NCBI RefSeq assembly: GCF_025685425.1
Contig: NZ_JAGTAS010000057.1
Location: 434,001-498,000, forward strand
DNA length: 64,000 nucleotides
Direction of reading: 5' to 3'
Source of the DNA: Terriglobus albidus
GTDB taxonomy: Bacteria > Acidobacteriota > Terriglobia > Terriglobales > Acidobacteriaceae
Part shown: piece after piece, positions 50,501 to 58,128 of the stretch
Position numbering within the stretch: position 1 is the stretch's first letter
Layout: each line of letters begins with the position of its first letter
Translations under genes and position numbers: made by a program
Notes under the pieces: generated by a model
What the model saw: only the letters and a program-made list of their open reading frames with translations
What the model was told of the DNA's origin: nothing
Databases searched by the model: none

Positions 50501-51286
50501 ATGTCTACGAAGACCGAAGAACGCGCCGAGCGGATCATGAAATTGTTGCTGCGGAATGGAGATATCTCCGTTGAAGAACTTGTCGCAACGGTCGGCACCT
50601 CTGCTCCCTCGATCCGTCGTGATCTTACGCGTCTGGAAAAACGCGGCCTGATCCGCCGTACTCATGGCGGCGCGACCCTGGTGGAGCCCCTGTTGTATGA
50701 GCCCTTTCGGTATGACATCAGTTTCCAATCGCGCGAGGGGCGTTTCGCCGAGGAAAAGCGGCGCATCGGCCTGGCGGCAGCCGATCTGATCCAGGAGAAC
50801 GAGACCATCGGCTTGAACGCCGGCACCACCACGACCCAGATCGGCCGCGCGCTCCGCCATCGCCGCAATATCTCGGTCGTCACCAATGCCATCAACATCG
50901 GTATGGAGCTGTGCAATCAGCCCGGAATCAAGACATCGCTGACCGGCGGCCTGCTGGCGTGGGCATGGGCCTTCTCTCTCTCGGGCCAGGCGACACTTGA
51001 TTTCCTCAACACGGTTTATATGGACAAGGTCTTTCTCGGAGTAACCGGTGTGGACCTCGAACGCGGCGCCACCACACGCGAGCAGGAAGAGGCTCTCGTC
51101 TTCCGCGCCATGGCACGGCAGGCCAAGCAGGTGATTGTCGTTGCTGACTCGTCGAAGTTCGGCAATGTCTCGCCGGCCTTCGTCTCTCCACTCGAAGACA
51201 TCGATATCCTGATCACCGATACCGGGCTGCCTGAGTCGGTCGCCGCTAGCTATGCGGCGAAAGATATCCGGGTGATCCGGGTTTAG
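50501..51286 (+). CDS. DeoR/GlpR-family transcriptional regulator
   Basis: 261 residues from the ATG at 50501. The N-terminal helix-turn-helix is RIMKLLLRNGDISVEELVAT with SAPSIRRDLTRLEKRGLIRR and the family's RTHGGA. The C-terminal DeoRC sensor domain has ETIGLNAGTTTTQIGRAL, VVTNAINIGMEL, LTGGLL and VVADSSKFGNVSP. The family senses phosphorylated sugars. Its divergent position makes the SIS isomerase gene its likely target. Confidence 0.9.
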   Translation: MSTKTEERAERIMKLLLRNGDISVEELVATVGTSAPSIRRDLTRLEKRGLIRRTHGGATLVEPLLYEPFRYDISFQSREGRFAEEKRRIGLAAADLIQENETIGLNAGTTTTQIGRALRHRRNISVVTNAINIGMELCNQPGIKTSLTGGLLAWAWAFSLSGQATLDFLNTVYMDKVFLGVTGVDLERGATTREQEEALVFRAMARQAKQVIVVADSSKFGNVSPAFVSPLEDIDILITDTGLPESVAASYAAKDIRVIRV

Positions 51287-51305
51287 GTTGGTACCGAAAA
51301 ACTCA

Positions 51306-51530
51306 ATGCGGCGATAGTCTCGTTGCCCCATTCTTTGCGGAGCAAAGGGGTGGGGTCCCGGCGAATTCGTTCGCTGGGGCTTAGGGTGGGTATCGCGCTG
51401 TGCGCGACCGTTCTTTGGCCCTAGACTAAAGAACATCGATAGAGAAGCAGATTTCTCCGCTCCGCTTCACCCCAGCCAGCGAAGCTTGCCGGGGACCCCG
51501 ATCGCTCCAAAATGACAAAAGAACGGCAGA
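51306..51530. repeat. REP-like repeat region, second copy of the GGGGTCCC type
   Basis: It repeats the word order of 24826-25060, including CTCGTTG, CCATTCTTTGC, GGGGTCCCGGCGAA, TTCGCTGGGGCTTAG and TATCGCGCTG. It continues with CCGGGGACCCCGA, a reverse-oriented end, and a GTTCTTT...AAAGAAC hairpin. The 293-base gap after the DeoR gene contains no gene. Confidence 0.6.
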
Positions 51531-51579
51531 GCGTAAAAAGTCTAGCCCTTTCCGTTTCTAGCTATAGGTCTATATGCGC

Positions 51580-52770
51580 TTAGTGAATCGTCACCAGGCG
51601 CTCGTCGTCCATCGTGCGCTTCAATTGTCCGCAGGCGGCGTAGATATCCCGTCCCCTTGGGCGGCGGATGTAAGCCGGCAGTCCCCCTTCGCGTAAGGTC
51701 TGCTGGAAGGCAGCAACACGCTCATCGTCAGGCTGCTCAAAGGGCATATAGGGACCCGGATTCCAGATGATCAGATTCACCTTCGCCCGTAACCCGCGTA
51801 GCAGTTGCACGACCTCACGAGCATTCTCCACGCTGTCATTCACGCCGCCTAGAAGAACATATTCAAAGGTCAACCGTTCCCTCGGCCGCAGTGGGATCTG
51901 CCGGATGACATTCAGCAGCACACCAATCGGCCACTTCTTATTGATTGGCATCACGGCAGTGCGCACCTTGTCATTGGATCCATTCAGGCTGATCGCCAGC
52001 TTCGGTCGAACCGGTTCCTGCATATAGCGGTCGATGCCATGCAGAATGCCGGAGGTCGACACCGTCATGCGCGACTCCGGAATTCCCATCGGCCCCACCA
52101 ACAACCGGACCGAATCCATGAAGTTATCGAAATTGTGGAAAGGCTCTCCCTGCCCCATGAAAACTAGATTGATGCGGTCCTTGCCGATCTGCATCCCTTG
52201 ACGGTTCAGCACCACAGCCACCTGTCCAGCGATCTCGCCGGCAGTCAGGTTACGGCGCAATCCCAATTTGCCCGTGAGGCAGAACTGACAGTTGACCGCA
52301 CAGCCCACCTGGCTAGAGATACAGATGGTGCCGCGCTTGTACTCATCCATCGGAGGAGCGGCAGCTTCTTCCTCCTCTGCGGCCGGCGTTCCGTCTCCCT
52401 GCTCGCCCCCGTCGCCGCCTGGCATCCACACCGTCTCCACTGTCTCGCCGTCGCCCAGCTTGACCAGATAGCGCTCCGTGCCATCAACAGACTTTGCCAC
52501 CAGGGCCACCTGTGGCAGGCCGACGCTCCAACCATCTGCCTTCAATTTCTCGCGCACCGCGACCGGGAAGGTGGAGATATCGTCAATGGACTCCACACGT
52601 TGCCGGTAGAGAGCGTCATGGAGTTGTTTGGCACGGAAGAGAGGTTGGCGCAGACCATCGACCAGCGCCGTCAACTGCTTCAGCGTCATACCGAAGAGCG
52701 CGCGCTGCACCGGGGCCTTCCCCGAAGCGGCAAGCTGTTCATTCTGCGTGGTCTGCGTACTGCCGGCCAT
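51580..52770 (-). CDS. rlmN: 23S rRNA/tRNA adenine C2-methyltransferase RlmN
   Basis: 396 residues from the ATG at 52770; a GTG at 52812 is an alternative. An N-terminal RNA-binding region (LRQPLFRAKQLHDALYRQRV) is followed by a radical-SAM barrel with the CxxxCxxC cluster motif in GCAVNCQFCLTGK. VFMGQGEPFHNFDN and WNPGPYMPFEQP are further signatures. It methylates C2 of A2503 in 23S rRNA and A37 in some tRNAs. Between the two parts there is an acidic Gly/Glu/Ala-rich insert of about 25 residues that usual RlmN lacks. Confidence 0.92.
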   Translation of the reverse strand: MAGSTQTTQNEQLAASGKAPVQRALFGMTLKQLTALVDGLRQPLFRAKQLHDALYRQRVESIDDISTFPVAVREKLKADGWSVGLPQVALVAKSVDGTERYLVKLGDGETVETVWMPGGDGGEQGDGTPAAEEEEAAAPPMDEYKRGTICISSQVGCAVNCQFCLTGKLGLRRNLTAGEIAGQVAVVLNRQGMQIGKDRINLVFMGQGEPFHNFDNFMDSVRLLVGPMGIPESRMTVSTSGILHGIDRYMQEPVRPKLAISLNGSNDKVRTAVMPINKKWPIGVLLNVIRQIPLRPRERLTFEYVLLGGVNDSVENAREVVQLLRGLRAKVNLIIWNPGPYMPFEQPDDERVAAFQQTLREGGLPAYIRRPRGRDIYAACGQLKRTMDDERLVTIH

Positions 52771-52859
52771 CTCGTGTGTTTCCCCTGTTCTCACTCTAAC
52801 GCCTTCAGACACGTCTTATGAAACAATAGCCGTTTCCGCCCGTTTTCGAGGCGTTTGCC

Positions 52860-54200
52860 ATGAAGGAGCAACATTTGTCCCTGGACATTACCCTGGCCGA
52901 GAACTCAACCACCGCGACCTCCGGCCATCCGGCCCGCAACATCCGCAAAACCCGCCTTCCCAATGGCCTCCTGGTCCTGACCGAACGCATGCCGCATCTC
53001 CGCTCCGTCTCCATGGGCGTCTGGGTGGGGACAGGCTCACGCGATGAAGCGCCGGAGCTGAACGGGATGTCGCACTTTGTCGAGCACATGGTGTTCAAGG
53101 GCACCACGTCACGCAGCGCACAGCAGATCGCCCGCGAGGTCGATGCCATCGGCGGCAACCTGGACGCCTTCACCGGGAAAGAGACCATCTGTTTCAACAT
53201 CAAGGTGCTGGACAGCAATGTCGCTGCAGCCATGGACGTGCTCGCCGATCTCGTGCTGCATCCAACGTTCACACCAGACGATATCGTCCGTGAGCAGTCC
53301 GTCATCCTGGAAGAGATTAAGATGGATGAGGACAACCCGGACTACCTGGTCCACGAGCTCTTCACGCAGAATTTCTGGAAGAACGACGCCCTGGGGCGTC
53401 CCATTCTTGGAACCAAGAAGACCGTCTCTTCCTTCCGCCAGCAAACCGTCTTCGATTTCTATGCCGGGCACTTTAGCGCGGCCAATATGGTCTTCTCGGC
53501 TGCCGGCAATCTGGATCACAACACCTTTGTGGCCATGGTCGAGCAGCACTTCTCGGCCCTCTCGGCAACCTCAAGCGCCCTGCCCGGACGCGCTCGTCCG
53601 CAGGCGCAGCATCATCTGACCCTGCGCAATAAGAAATCGCTCGAACAGGTGCAGATCTGCCTCGGTACGACCGCGCCAGCCGTCGCCTCGCAACTGCGCT
53701 ATCCCGTCTATCTGCTCAATACGATTCTCGGTGGAGGTATGAGCTCCCGCCTCTTCCAGACCATCCGCGAAGACCGTGGCCTGGCTTACAGTATTTACTC
53801 CGAAATGAACCCCTTCCGCGATACCGGTTCCCTTTGCGTCTACGCCGGCACGGCTCCGGAGAAGGCGAAAGAGGCCATTCTGTTGACCGTCGCCGAACTG
53901 CACCGTCTCAAACAGGAGCCGGTCACCGAGGACGAACTGGAACGCGCTAAAAATCAACTGAAGGGCAACATCGTGCTCGGCCTGGAGTCTTCCTCCAGCC
54001 GCATGGCCAACCTGGCGCGTCAGCAGATGTACTTCGATCGCTTCTTTACCGTGGACGAGATTATCGATCAGGTAGAGGCTGTTACCCGCGAGGACCTGCA
54101 GGTGCTGGCACAGGAACTCTTCCAACCGGATGCCCTCGCCCTGGCACTGCTTGGCAACCTTGACGGCATCGATATCGAACGCAGCGATCTCGCCTGCTAA
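52860..54200 (+). CDS. M16 zinc metallopeptidase (processing-peptidase-like)
   Basis: A 446-residue M16B peptidase with the inverted zinc motif HxxEH at H72-E75-H76 (HFVEHMVFKGT) and downstream EQSVILEEIKMDEDNPD, which supplies the third ligand. The C-terminal inactive half contains the R/Y pair region in LGGGMSSRLFQTIREDRGLA. It resembles YmxG/PqqL-like and mitochondrial-processing-like peptidases. No signal peptide is evident. It is divergent from rlmN and runs into the prepilin gene 20 bp downstream. Confidence 0.9.
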   Translation: MKEQHLSLDITLAENSTTATSGHPARNIRKTRLPNGLLVLTERMPHLRSVSMGVWVGTGSRDEAPELNGMSHFVEHMVFKGTTSRSAQQIAREVDAIGGNLDAFTGKETICFNIKVLDSNVAAAMDVLADLVLHPTFTPDDIVREQSVILEEIKMDEDNPDYLVHELFTQNFWKNDALGRPILGTKKTVSSFRQQTVFDFYAGHFSAANMVFSAAGNLDHNTFVAMVEQHFSALSATSSALPGRARPQAQHHLTLRNKKSLEQVQICLGTTAPAVASQLRYPVYLLNTILGGGMSSRLFQTIREDRGLAYSIYSEMNPFRDTGSLCVYAGTAPEKAKEAILLTVAELHRLKQEPVTEDELERAKNQLKGNIVLGLESSSSRMANLARQQMYFDRFFTVDEIIDQVEAVTREDLQVLAQELFQPDALALALLGNLDGIDIERSDLAC

Positions 54201-54220
54201 ACTCCATTCGCAGAGGAATC

Positions 54221-54742
54221 ATGAACATCAAGTCTCTTTCGCAACGTTACGAGCGCTCCAAGGAACGTGGTTTCTCCCTGGTCGAGCTCCTGATCGTGAT
54301 GTCCGTCATCCTGATCCTGATGACCTTGGCCATTCCGCAGCTCACCAAGATTCGCCGTAAGGCCAATGAAACTTCGGCCATTCAGTCGGTGCGTGCCATC
54401 GCACAGGCACAGCAGATGTATGCATCGAACTACCCGGCGAACGGGTTTGCCTGCTCCCTTTCCGCTCTTGGCGGTGAAGACTCCTCTGGTGCGGCGAGCC
54501 CGACCTCGGCCCATCTGTTGCCACCCGATCTGGCCAGCGGTGTAAAAGCGGGCTACACGTTCGCCATCACCAACTGCACCAAGGTGACCGTCAACAACAC
54601 AGACCAGTACACCTCGTACGAGATCACGGCAGTTCCGCAGCAGGTCGGTAAGACCGGCGACCGCGGCTTCTGCTCTGACGAGTCGCAGCAGGTGAAGTAT
54701 GACGCGGCCGGGGGCACCGCCTGCACCGCTCCCGTCCAGTAG
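54221..54742 (+). CDS. Type IV pilin-like prepilin
   Basis: 173 residues with a class III prepilin signal: a basic leader ends KERG, and cleavage is expected between G17 and F18. The helix FSLVELLIVMSVILILMTLA follows, with E22 as the conserved +5 glutamate. The remainder is a pseudopilin-like globular domain with cysteine pairs (CSL, NCTKVT, GFCSDE, CTA) that may form disulfides. It could be a major pilin or a pseudopilin of type II secretion; no other pilus genes are nearby. A terminator follows. Confidence 0.85.
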   Translation: MNIKSLSQRYERSKERGFSLVELLIVMSVILILMTLAIPQLTKIRRKANETSAIQSVRAIAQAQQMYASNYPANGFACSLSALGGEDSSGAASPTSAHLLPPDLASGVKAGYTFAITNCTKVTVNNTDQYTSYEITAVPQQVGKTGDRGFCSDESQQVKYDAAGGTACTAPVQ

Positions 54743-54760
54743 CAGTAGCTGTATAGAACA

Positions 54761-54790
54761 AGAAAGCCCGCCGGGAAGGCGGGCTTTTCT
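54761..54790. terminator. Terminator after the prepilin gene
   Basis: A stem on AGAAAGCCCGCC and GGCGGGCTTTTCT with a short GGGAA-type loop, followed by T-rich sequence. It can serve the convergent AHSA1 operon as well. Confidence 0.85.
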
Positions 54791-54801
54791 TCGTTGGCGG
54801 C

Positions 54802-55287
54802 TTAGCGAGACTCCAGCACCTCATCCATCCGCGCATAGCTGGTCTCCATGCCGTCGGTCATGCCGCTCTGCAGGCTTCCATTGCGAATCTCCCGGGTCGG
54901 GTACACGATCTCGGCACGCATCAGGGTCTCGTCGCCCTGATCTTCAAGGATGTAGGTCAGCTTCTCTTCCGGCCCGATAAAGCCAAGATCGAAACGCTGG
55001 TTTGCAGAGAATCCCTTGGGAGCATCGATCGCTATGAAGACCCCGCTTAGCTGCAACTCCTTGCCATCGGCGCTCTTCCAGTAGAAGCGGATTCGGCCTC
55101 CAACTCGCAGGTCTACTTCGCACGTCGGCATCGTCCAGCCCTCAGGCCCCAGCAGCCAGCGTTGCAGCAGCTCCGGCTTGGTCAGTGCATCAAAGACCAT
55201 GCTGCGCGGCGCCGCGAAGGTGCGGGTTACGACGATGCCTGTCTCGCCCAGAATATCGACTGTGGACTTCCCTTTGGTGATTACCAT
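54802..55287 (-). CDS. AHSA1/SRPBCC-domain protein 1
   Basis: A 161-residue START-like helix-grip protein: IVVTRTFAAPRSMVFDALTK, LLQRWLLGPEGWTMPTCEVD, LRVGGRIRFYW and a C-terminal GMTDGMETSYARMDEVLES are typical of Aha1-like (SRPBCC) proteins often encoded beside ArsR regulators. Its start ATG overlaps the TAA stop of the preceding paralogue (TAATG). The ligand is unknown. It is the last gene of an ArsR operon. Confidence 0.85.
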   Translation of the reverse strand: MVITKGKSTVDILGETGIVVTRTFAAPRSMVFDALTKPELLQRWLLGPEGWTMPTCEVDLRVGGRIRFYWKSADGKELQLSGVFIAIDAPKGFSANQRFDLGFIGPEEKLTYILEDQGDETLMRAEIVYPTREIRNGSLQSGMTDGMETSYARMDEVLESR

Positions 55288-55778
55288 TACTTCCCCTCCA
55301 TCTCGTTAAGGAGCGCCTCAAGGCGCTCGTAACCCATTTCCATCCCACTGGTCATCGGGCTCTGCATCACCCGCTCCAGAATCTCCTCGGACTCATACGT
55401 GATCGTCAGCTTCATGACGGTCTGTGCGCCCTGCTCCAGGAACTCGGTCTCGACGGTCGATTGTTTTCCATCCCAGGCATCGTCGAACTGCTGGGTGACG
55501 CGAATGCGATGCGGCAGGTCGATCTCCAGATATTCACCACCGAGTCCCATACGCATGCTGCTCTCAGCGTGAGACCACTCCCAGCGATACCGTCCTCCGA
55601 CACGGAGATCCATCTCGCAGACTGGCATCTCCCATCCTGGAGGCCCAAGAAGCCAACGGCGAACGTACTCAGGTTGCGTATTCGCCTTAACCACCAAATC
55701 CCGTGGAGCGTTGAAGGAGCGTGCGATGATCAGTTGTTTCGCTCCGACCCGTTCCTGTGTGAGCTTTCCAAATTGCAT
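55287..55778 (-). CDS. AHSA1/SRPBCC-domain protein 2
   Basis: A 163-residue paralogue of the downstream gene with the same block order: IIARSFNAPRDLVVKANTQP, VRRWLLGPPGWEMPVCEMDL and RVGGRYRWEW, ending SPMTSGMEMGYERLEALLN. The pair arose by tandem duplication. It begins 3 bp after the ArsR stop codon. The proteins may form a heterodimer or share a hydrophobic ligand sensed by the system; that is inference. Confidence 0.85.
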   Translation of the reverse strand: MQFGKLTQERVGAKQLIIARSFNAPRDLVVKANTQPEYVRRWLLGPPGWEMPVCEMDLRVGGRYRWEWSHAESSMRMGLGGEYLEIDLPHRIRVTQQFDDAWDGKQSTVETEFLEQGAQTVMKLTITYESEEILERVMQSPMTSGMEMGYERLEALLNEMEGK

Positions 55779-55781
55779 TCC

Positions 55782-56135
55782 CTATTTCTCCTTCCCTCTC
55801 TTTGCCTCGTCCGCTTTCATCTCTTCCAGAAGTCCGTCCAGACGCTGAAAGCTCGGCTCCCAGAAACGCCGGAAGCCTTCGAGCCATGCATTCGCTTCCG
55901 CCATAGGCCCTCCTTCAATGCGGCTCAGGCGCCGCTGTGCATCACGGCCGCGCGAGATAAGTCCGGCCTGCTCCAGCACCTTCAGGTGCCGCGAAATGGC
56001 CGGCTGACTCATCGCGAACGGCTCGCAGAGCTCGTTGACCGATGCCTCGCCCTGGGCAAGCCGGGCAAGAATCGCCCGCCGCGTAGGGTCAGCAAGTGCC
56101 TGAAACGTGATGTCGAGATGGTCTATCGATTTCAT
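55782..56135 (-). CDS. ArsR-family transcriptional regulator
   Basis: 117 residues from the ATG at 56135, with GGAAG upstream. The winged helix is LADPTRRAILARLAQGEASV, NELCEPFAMSQPAISRHLKV and LEQAGLISRGRDAQRRL, the standard ArsR order. No metal-binding ELCVCDL motif is present, so it belongs to the non-metal branch commonly fused to or paired with AHSA1 genes. It heads a three-gene operon and an AT-rich inverted repeat lies in its promoter. Confidence 0.9.
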   Translation of the reverse strand: MKSIDHLDITFQALADPTRRAILARLAQGEASVNELCEPFAMSQPAISRHLKVLEQAGLISRGRDAQRRLSRIEGGPMAEANAWLEGFRRFWEPSFQRLDGLLEEMKADEAKRGKEK

Positions 56136-56159
56136 AGCCGCTTCCATAGCTTTTTATTT

Positions 56160-56179
56160 ATATAACCTATTCATTATAT
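56160..56179. promoter_or_regulatory. Possible ArsR operator
   Basis: ATATAA and TTATAT form an inverted repeat with an 8-base spacer, 25 bp upstream of the arsR-type start and between two divergent genes. The AT-rich dyad fits an ArsR dimer site. Confidence 0.45.
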
Positions 56180-56211
56180 GTAAAGCGAAATTTTCACGCA
56201 TCATAGGAACT

Positions 56212-56847
56212 ATGGTTCGTCGCTTCGCAAGTCTTGTTCTTCTCTTCGCCGTTCCAGCCTTCTCTCAGACGCTGCATGACGTCGCGAAACGCGTGAATGA
56301 GCACTACAACCGGCTCGGCTCGCTGGAGGCGAAGTACACCGAGCGATATACCGGTATGGGAATGAACCGGACCGAGAGCGGCACCCTGCTCCTGAGGAAA
56401 CCGGGCAAGATGCGCTGGAGCTACGCCGCTCCTGAGGGCAAGCTCTTCGTCCTGGATGGAAAAAATGCCTATTTCTACACCCCGGGCGACGCCCAAGCGC
56501 AGAAGATTCCGGCCAAGCAACTGGACGACATGCGCAGCCCTCTACGCTTTCTGCTGGGCCACACCAATCTTGAAAAAGAGCTCGACCACCTCAGCATGAC
56601 CACCTCCGGCGACCGAGCCATCTTCACTGGCGTACCGAAGGGTATGGAGGATCGGGTGAAGCAGTTCACCGTTACAGTCATGGAGGCAACCGGCGCCATC
56701 GTCGGCCTGAAGATCGAAGAGCAGGATGGCTCCATTACCGAGTTCAGCTTCAGTTCCTTGAAAGAGAACGTCCCTACCAAGGACTCCGACTTTGTCTTCT
56801 CGCCGCCTGCCGGAGTCGAGGTCGTCTCCGGGCTTCCGCCCGTCTAG
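56212..56847 (+). CDS. LolA-like outer-membrane lipoprotein carrier
   Basis: 211 residues from the ATG at 56212. A signal peptide (FASLVLLFAVPAFS) precedes a LolA fold: VNEHYNRLGSLEAKYTERYT, GTLLLRKPGKMRWSYAAPEG and KLFVLDGKNAYFYTPGDAQA are the conserved N-terminal half. It should bind lipids or lipoprotein acyl chains in the periplasm. It opens a rightward run of four exported or membrane genes. Its stop TAG begins a divergent inverted-repeat element. Confidence 0.88.
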   Translation: MVRRFASLVLLFAVPAFSQTLHDVAKRVNEHYNRLGSLEAKYTERYTGMGMNRTESGTLLLRKPGKMRWSYAAPEGKLFVLDGKNAYFYTPGDAQAQKIPAKQLDDMRSPLRFLLGHTNLEKELDHLSMTTSGDRAIFTGVPKGMEDRVKQFTVTVMEATGAIVGLKIEEQDGSITEFSFSSLKENVPTKDSDFVFSPPAGVEVVSGLPPV

Positions 56848-56996
56848 AGCAATTCTCCTTATACCGTAGTGTTGGAGATCTGCGAATGCCGTTTTCTTCG
56901 GAGGAAAACGGTGCATACTGCCGAAACTTCACCCCAGCGAAAAAGTTCGCTGAGGACTCCGAAACTCCGCTCTACACCTTTAGGAGAGCTGCTCTC
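56845..56996. repeat. Divergent relative of the inverted-repeat element (copy G)
   Basis: It starts TAGAGCAATTCTCC at the LolA-like stop codon and ends TAGGAGAGCTGCTCT, roughly complementary to its start. The internal hairpin is CCGTTTTC-TTCGGAG-GAAAACGG. The layout matches the main family (ends GAGC.../...GCTC, central GTTTTC/GAAAAC hairpin) but the sequence differs and the unit is about 150 bp. Confidence 0.6.
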
Positions 56997-57097
56997 GCGC
57001 GAAACCACTCAGGAAAATACCCGTCTCTTGAACTGCGACCTTATTTGTCCTATAAAAATAGGACTGAATATGTCCTAAATAGAAGGTGGTTTTTCGT

Positions 57098-57955
57098 ATG
57101 CGTCGTGCTCTGCCCCTCTCTCTTTTTGTCCTTCCTTTTGCTGTCCTGGCGCAGGGTCCTGGGGGACCGGTTGGCCCTGGTGGCGGTCCCGGCGGGCCTC
57201 CGCCCCGCATCGTCTTGCAGGCGCTGGATACCGACCATGATGGCCAGCTCTCTCTCGCAGAGATCGCCGCAGCTTCGGCCGGTCTGCTCTCGCTGGATGT
57301 GAATCACGATGGCCAGCTCACTTCTCTGGAGTATCTGCCGAATCAGGCTGACCCCAAGGCGAACAATGCCGACGAGATGGCTCAGCGCCTGATGGTCTTC
57401 GATAAAAACCGTGACGGAGTTCTGACCAAAGACGAAGTTCCGGAGCGCATGGCTGGGATCTTCACGCGCGCGGACAAGAACGGCGATGGAAAGATCACCG
57501 ACGACGAGTTGAAATCTACTGCCGCAAAGACCGCCGGGCCGAACGGACGCGTTGAGCGAGGAGCCAATATCACCCGTATGGATCCGATCCTTTCGGCGCT
57601 CGATGCCGACCATGACGGCATCATCTCCGCAGCAGAGATCGCCGCTGCCCCTGCCGCGCTGAAGACTTTAGACAAAGATGGCGACGGAACTCTCTCCGCA
57701 GCGGAGATTCGTATGCGCCAGCAGACACCGGCGGATCGCGCCGCGCACTTCTTCGAAGAGTGGGATACGAACAAGGACGGCAAGGTCACCATCGAAGAGG
57801 CTCCCGAGCGTATGGGACCGCAGTTCAATCAGATCGACACCAACCATGACGGGGGGATCGATCTGCAGGAAGCAACTACCTACTTCGCCAATATGCCACA
57901 GCAGCAACGTGGACCTCGTCCGGAAGGACAACGGTCTGACGTCCCTCGCAACTAG
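57098..57955 (+). CDS. Exported protein with eight EF-hand loops
   Basis: 285 residues from the ATG at 57098. A signal peptide (LPLSLFVLPFAVLA-QG) and a Gly/Pro-rich linker precede eight canonical DxDxDG calcium loops starting at D44, D67, D102, D126, D169, D192, D223 and D247 (for example DTDHDGQLSLAE, DKNGDGKITDDE, DTNKDGKVTIEE). No other domain is visible, so it is probably a periplasmic calcium-binding protein. It sits between LolA-like and ApbE genes. Its stop TAG begins a repeat element. Confidence 0.85.
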   Translation: MRRALPLSLFVLPFAVLAQGPGGPVGPGGGPGGPPPRIVLQALDTDHDGQLSLAEIAAASAGLLSLDVNHDGQLTSLEYLPNQADPKANNADEMAQRLMVFDKNRDGVLTKDEVPERMAGIFTRADKNGDGKITDDELKSTAAKTAGPNGRVERGANITRMDPILSALDADHDGIISAAEIAAAPAALKTLDKDGDGTLSAAEIRMRQQTPADRAAHFFEEWDTNKDGKVTIEEAPERMGPQFNQIDTNHDGGIDLQEATTYFANMPQQQRGPRPEGQRSDVPRN

Positions 57956-58066
57956 AGCGTTTTCCCTGTTGCTGGTTATTCCGGAAAGGTGTGCAGCGGC
58001 GTTTTCATTGCGGAAAACGCCCATAGATGCGGAAGCCCTACCTACACCTACAGGGAAAACGCTCCA
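57953..58066. repeat. Terminal-inverted-repeat element, copy E
   Basis: A 114-bp copy in the array orientation: TAGAGCGTTTTCCCTGT at the left and ACAGGGAAAACGCTCCA at the right, with matching G/C changes in both arms. The TAG is the stop of the EF-hand gene. The compensating changes in the two arms keep the ends complementary. Confidence 0.88.
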
Positions 58067-58128
58067 ACTTGGCTGCCGACCGCGTACGGAAGTCCAACTG
58101 GTTCGTATAACGAAGAAAGAGGTTCTGC

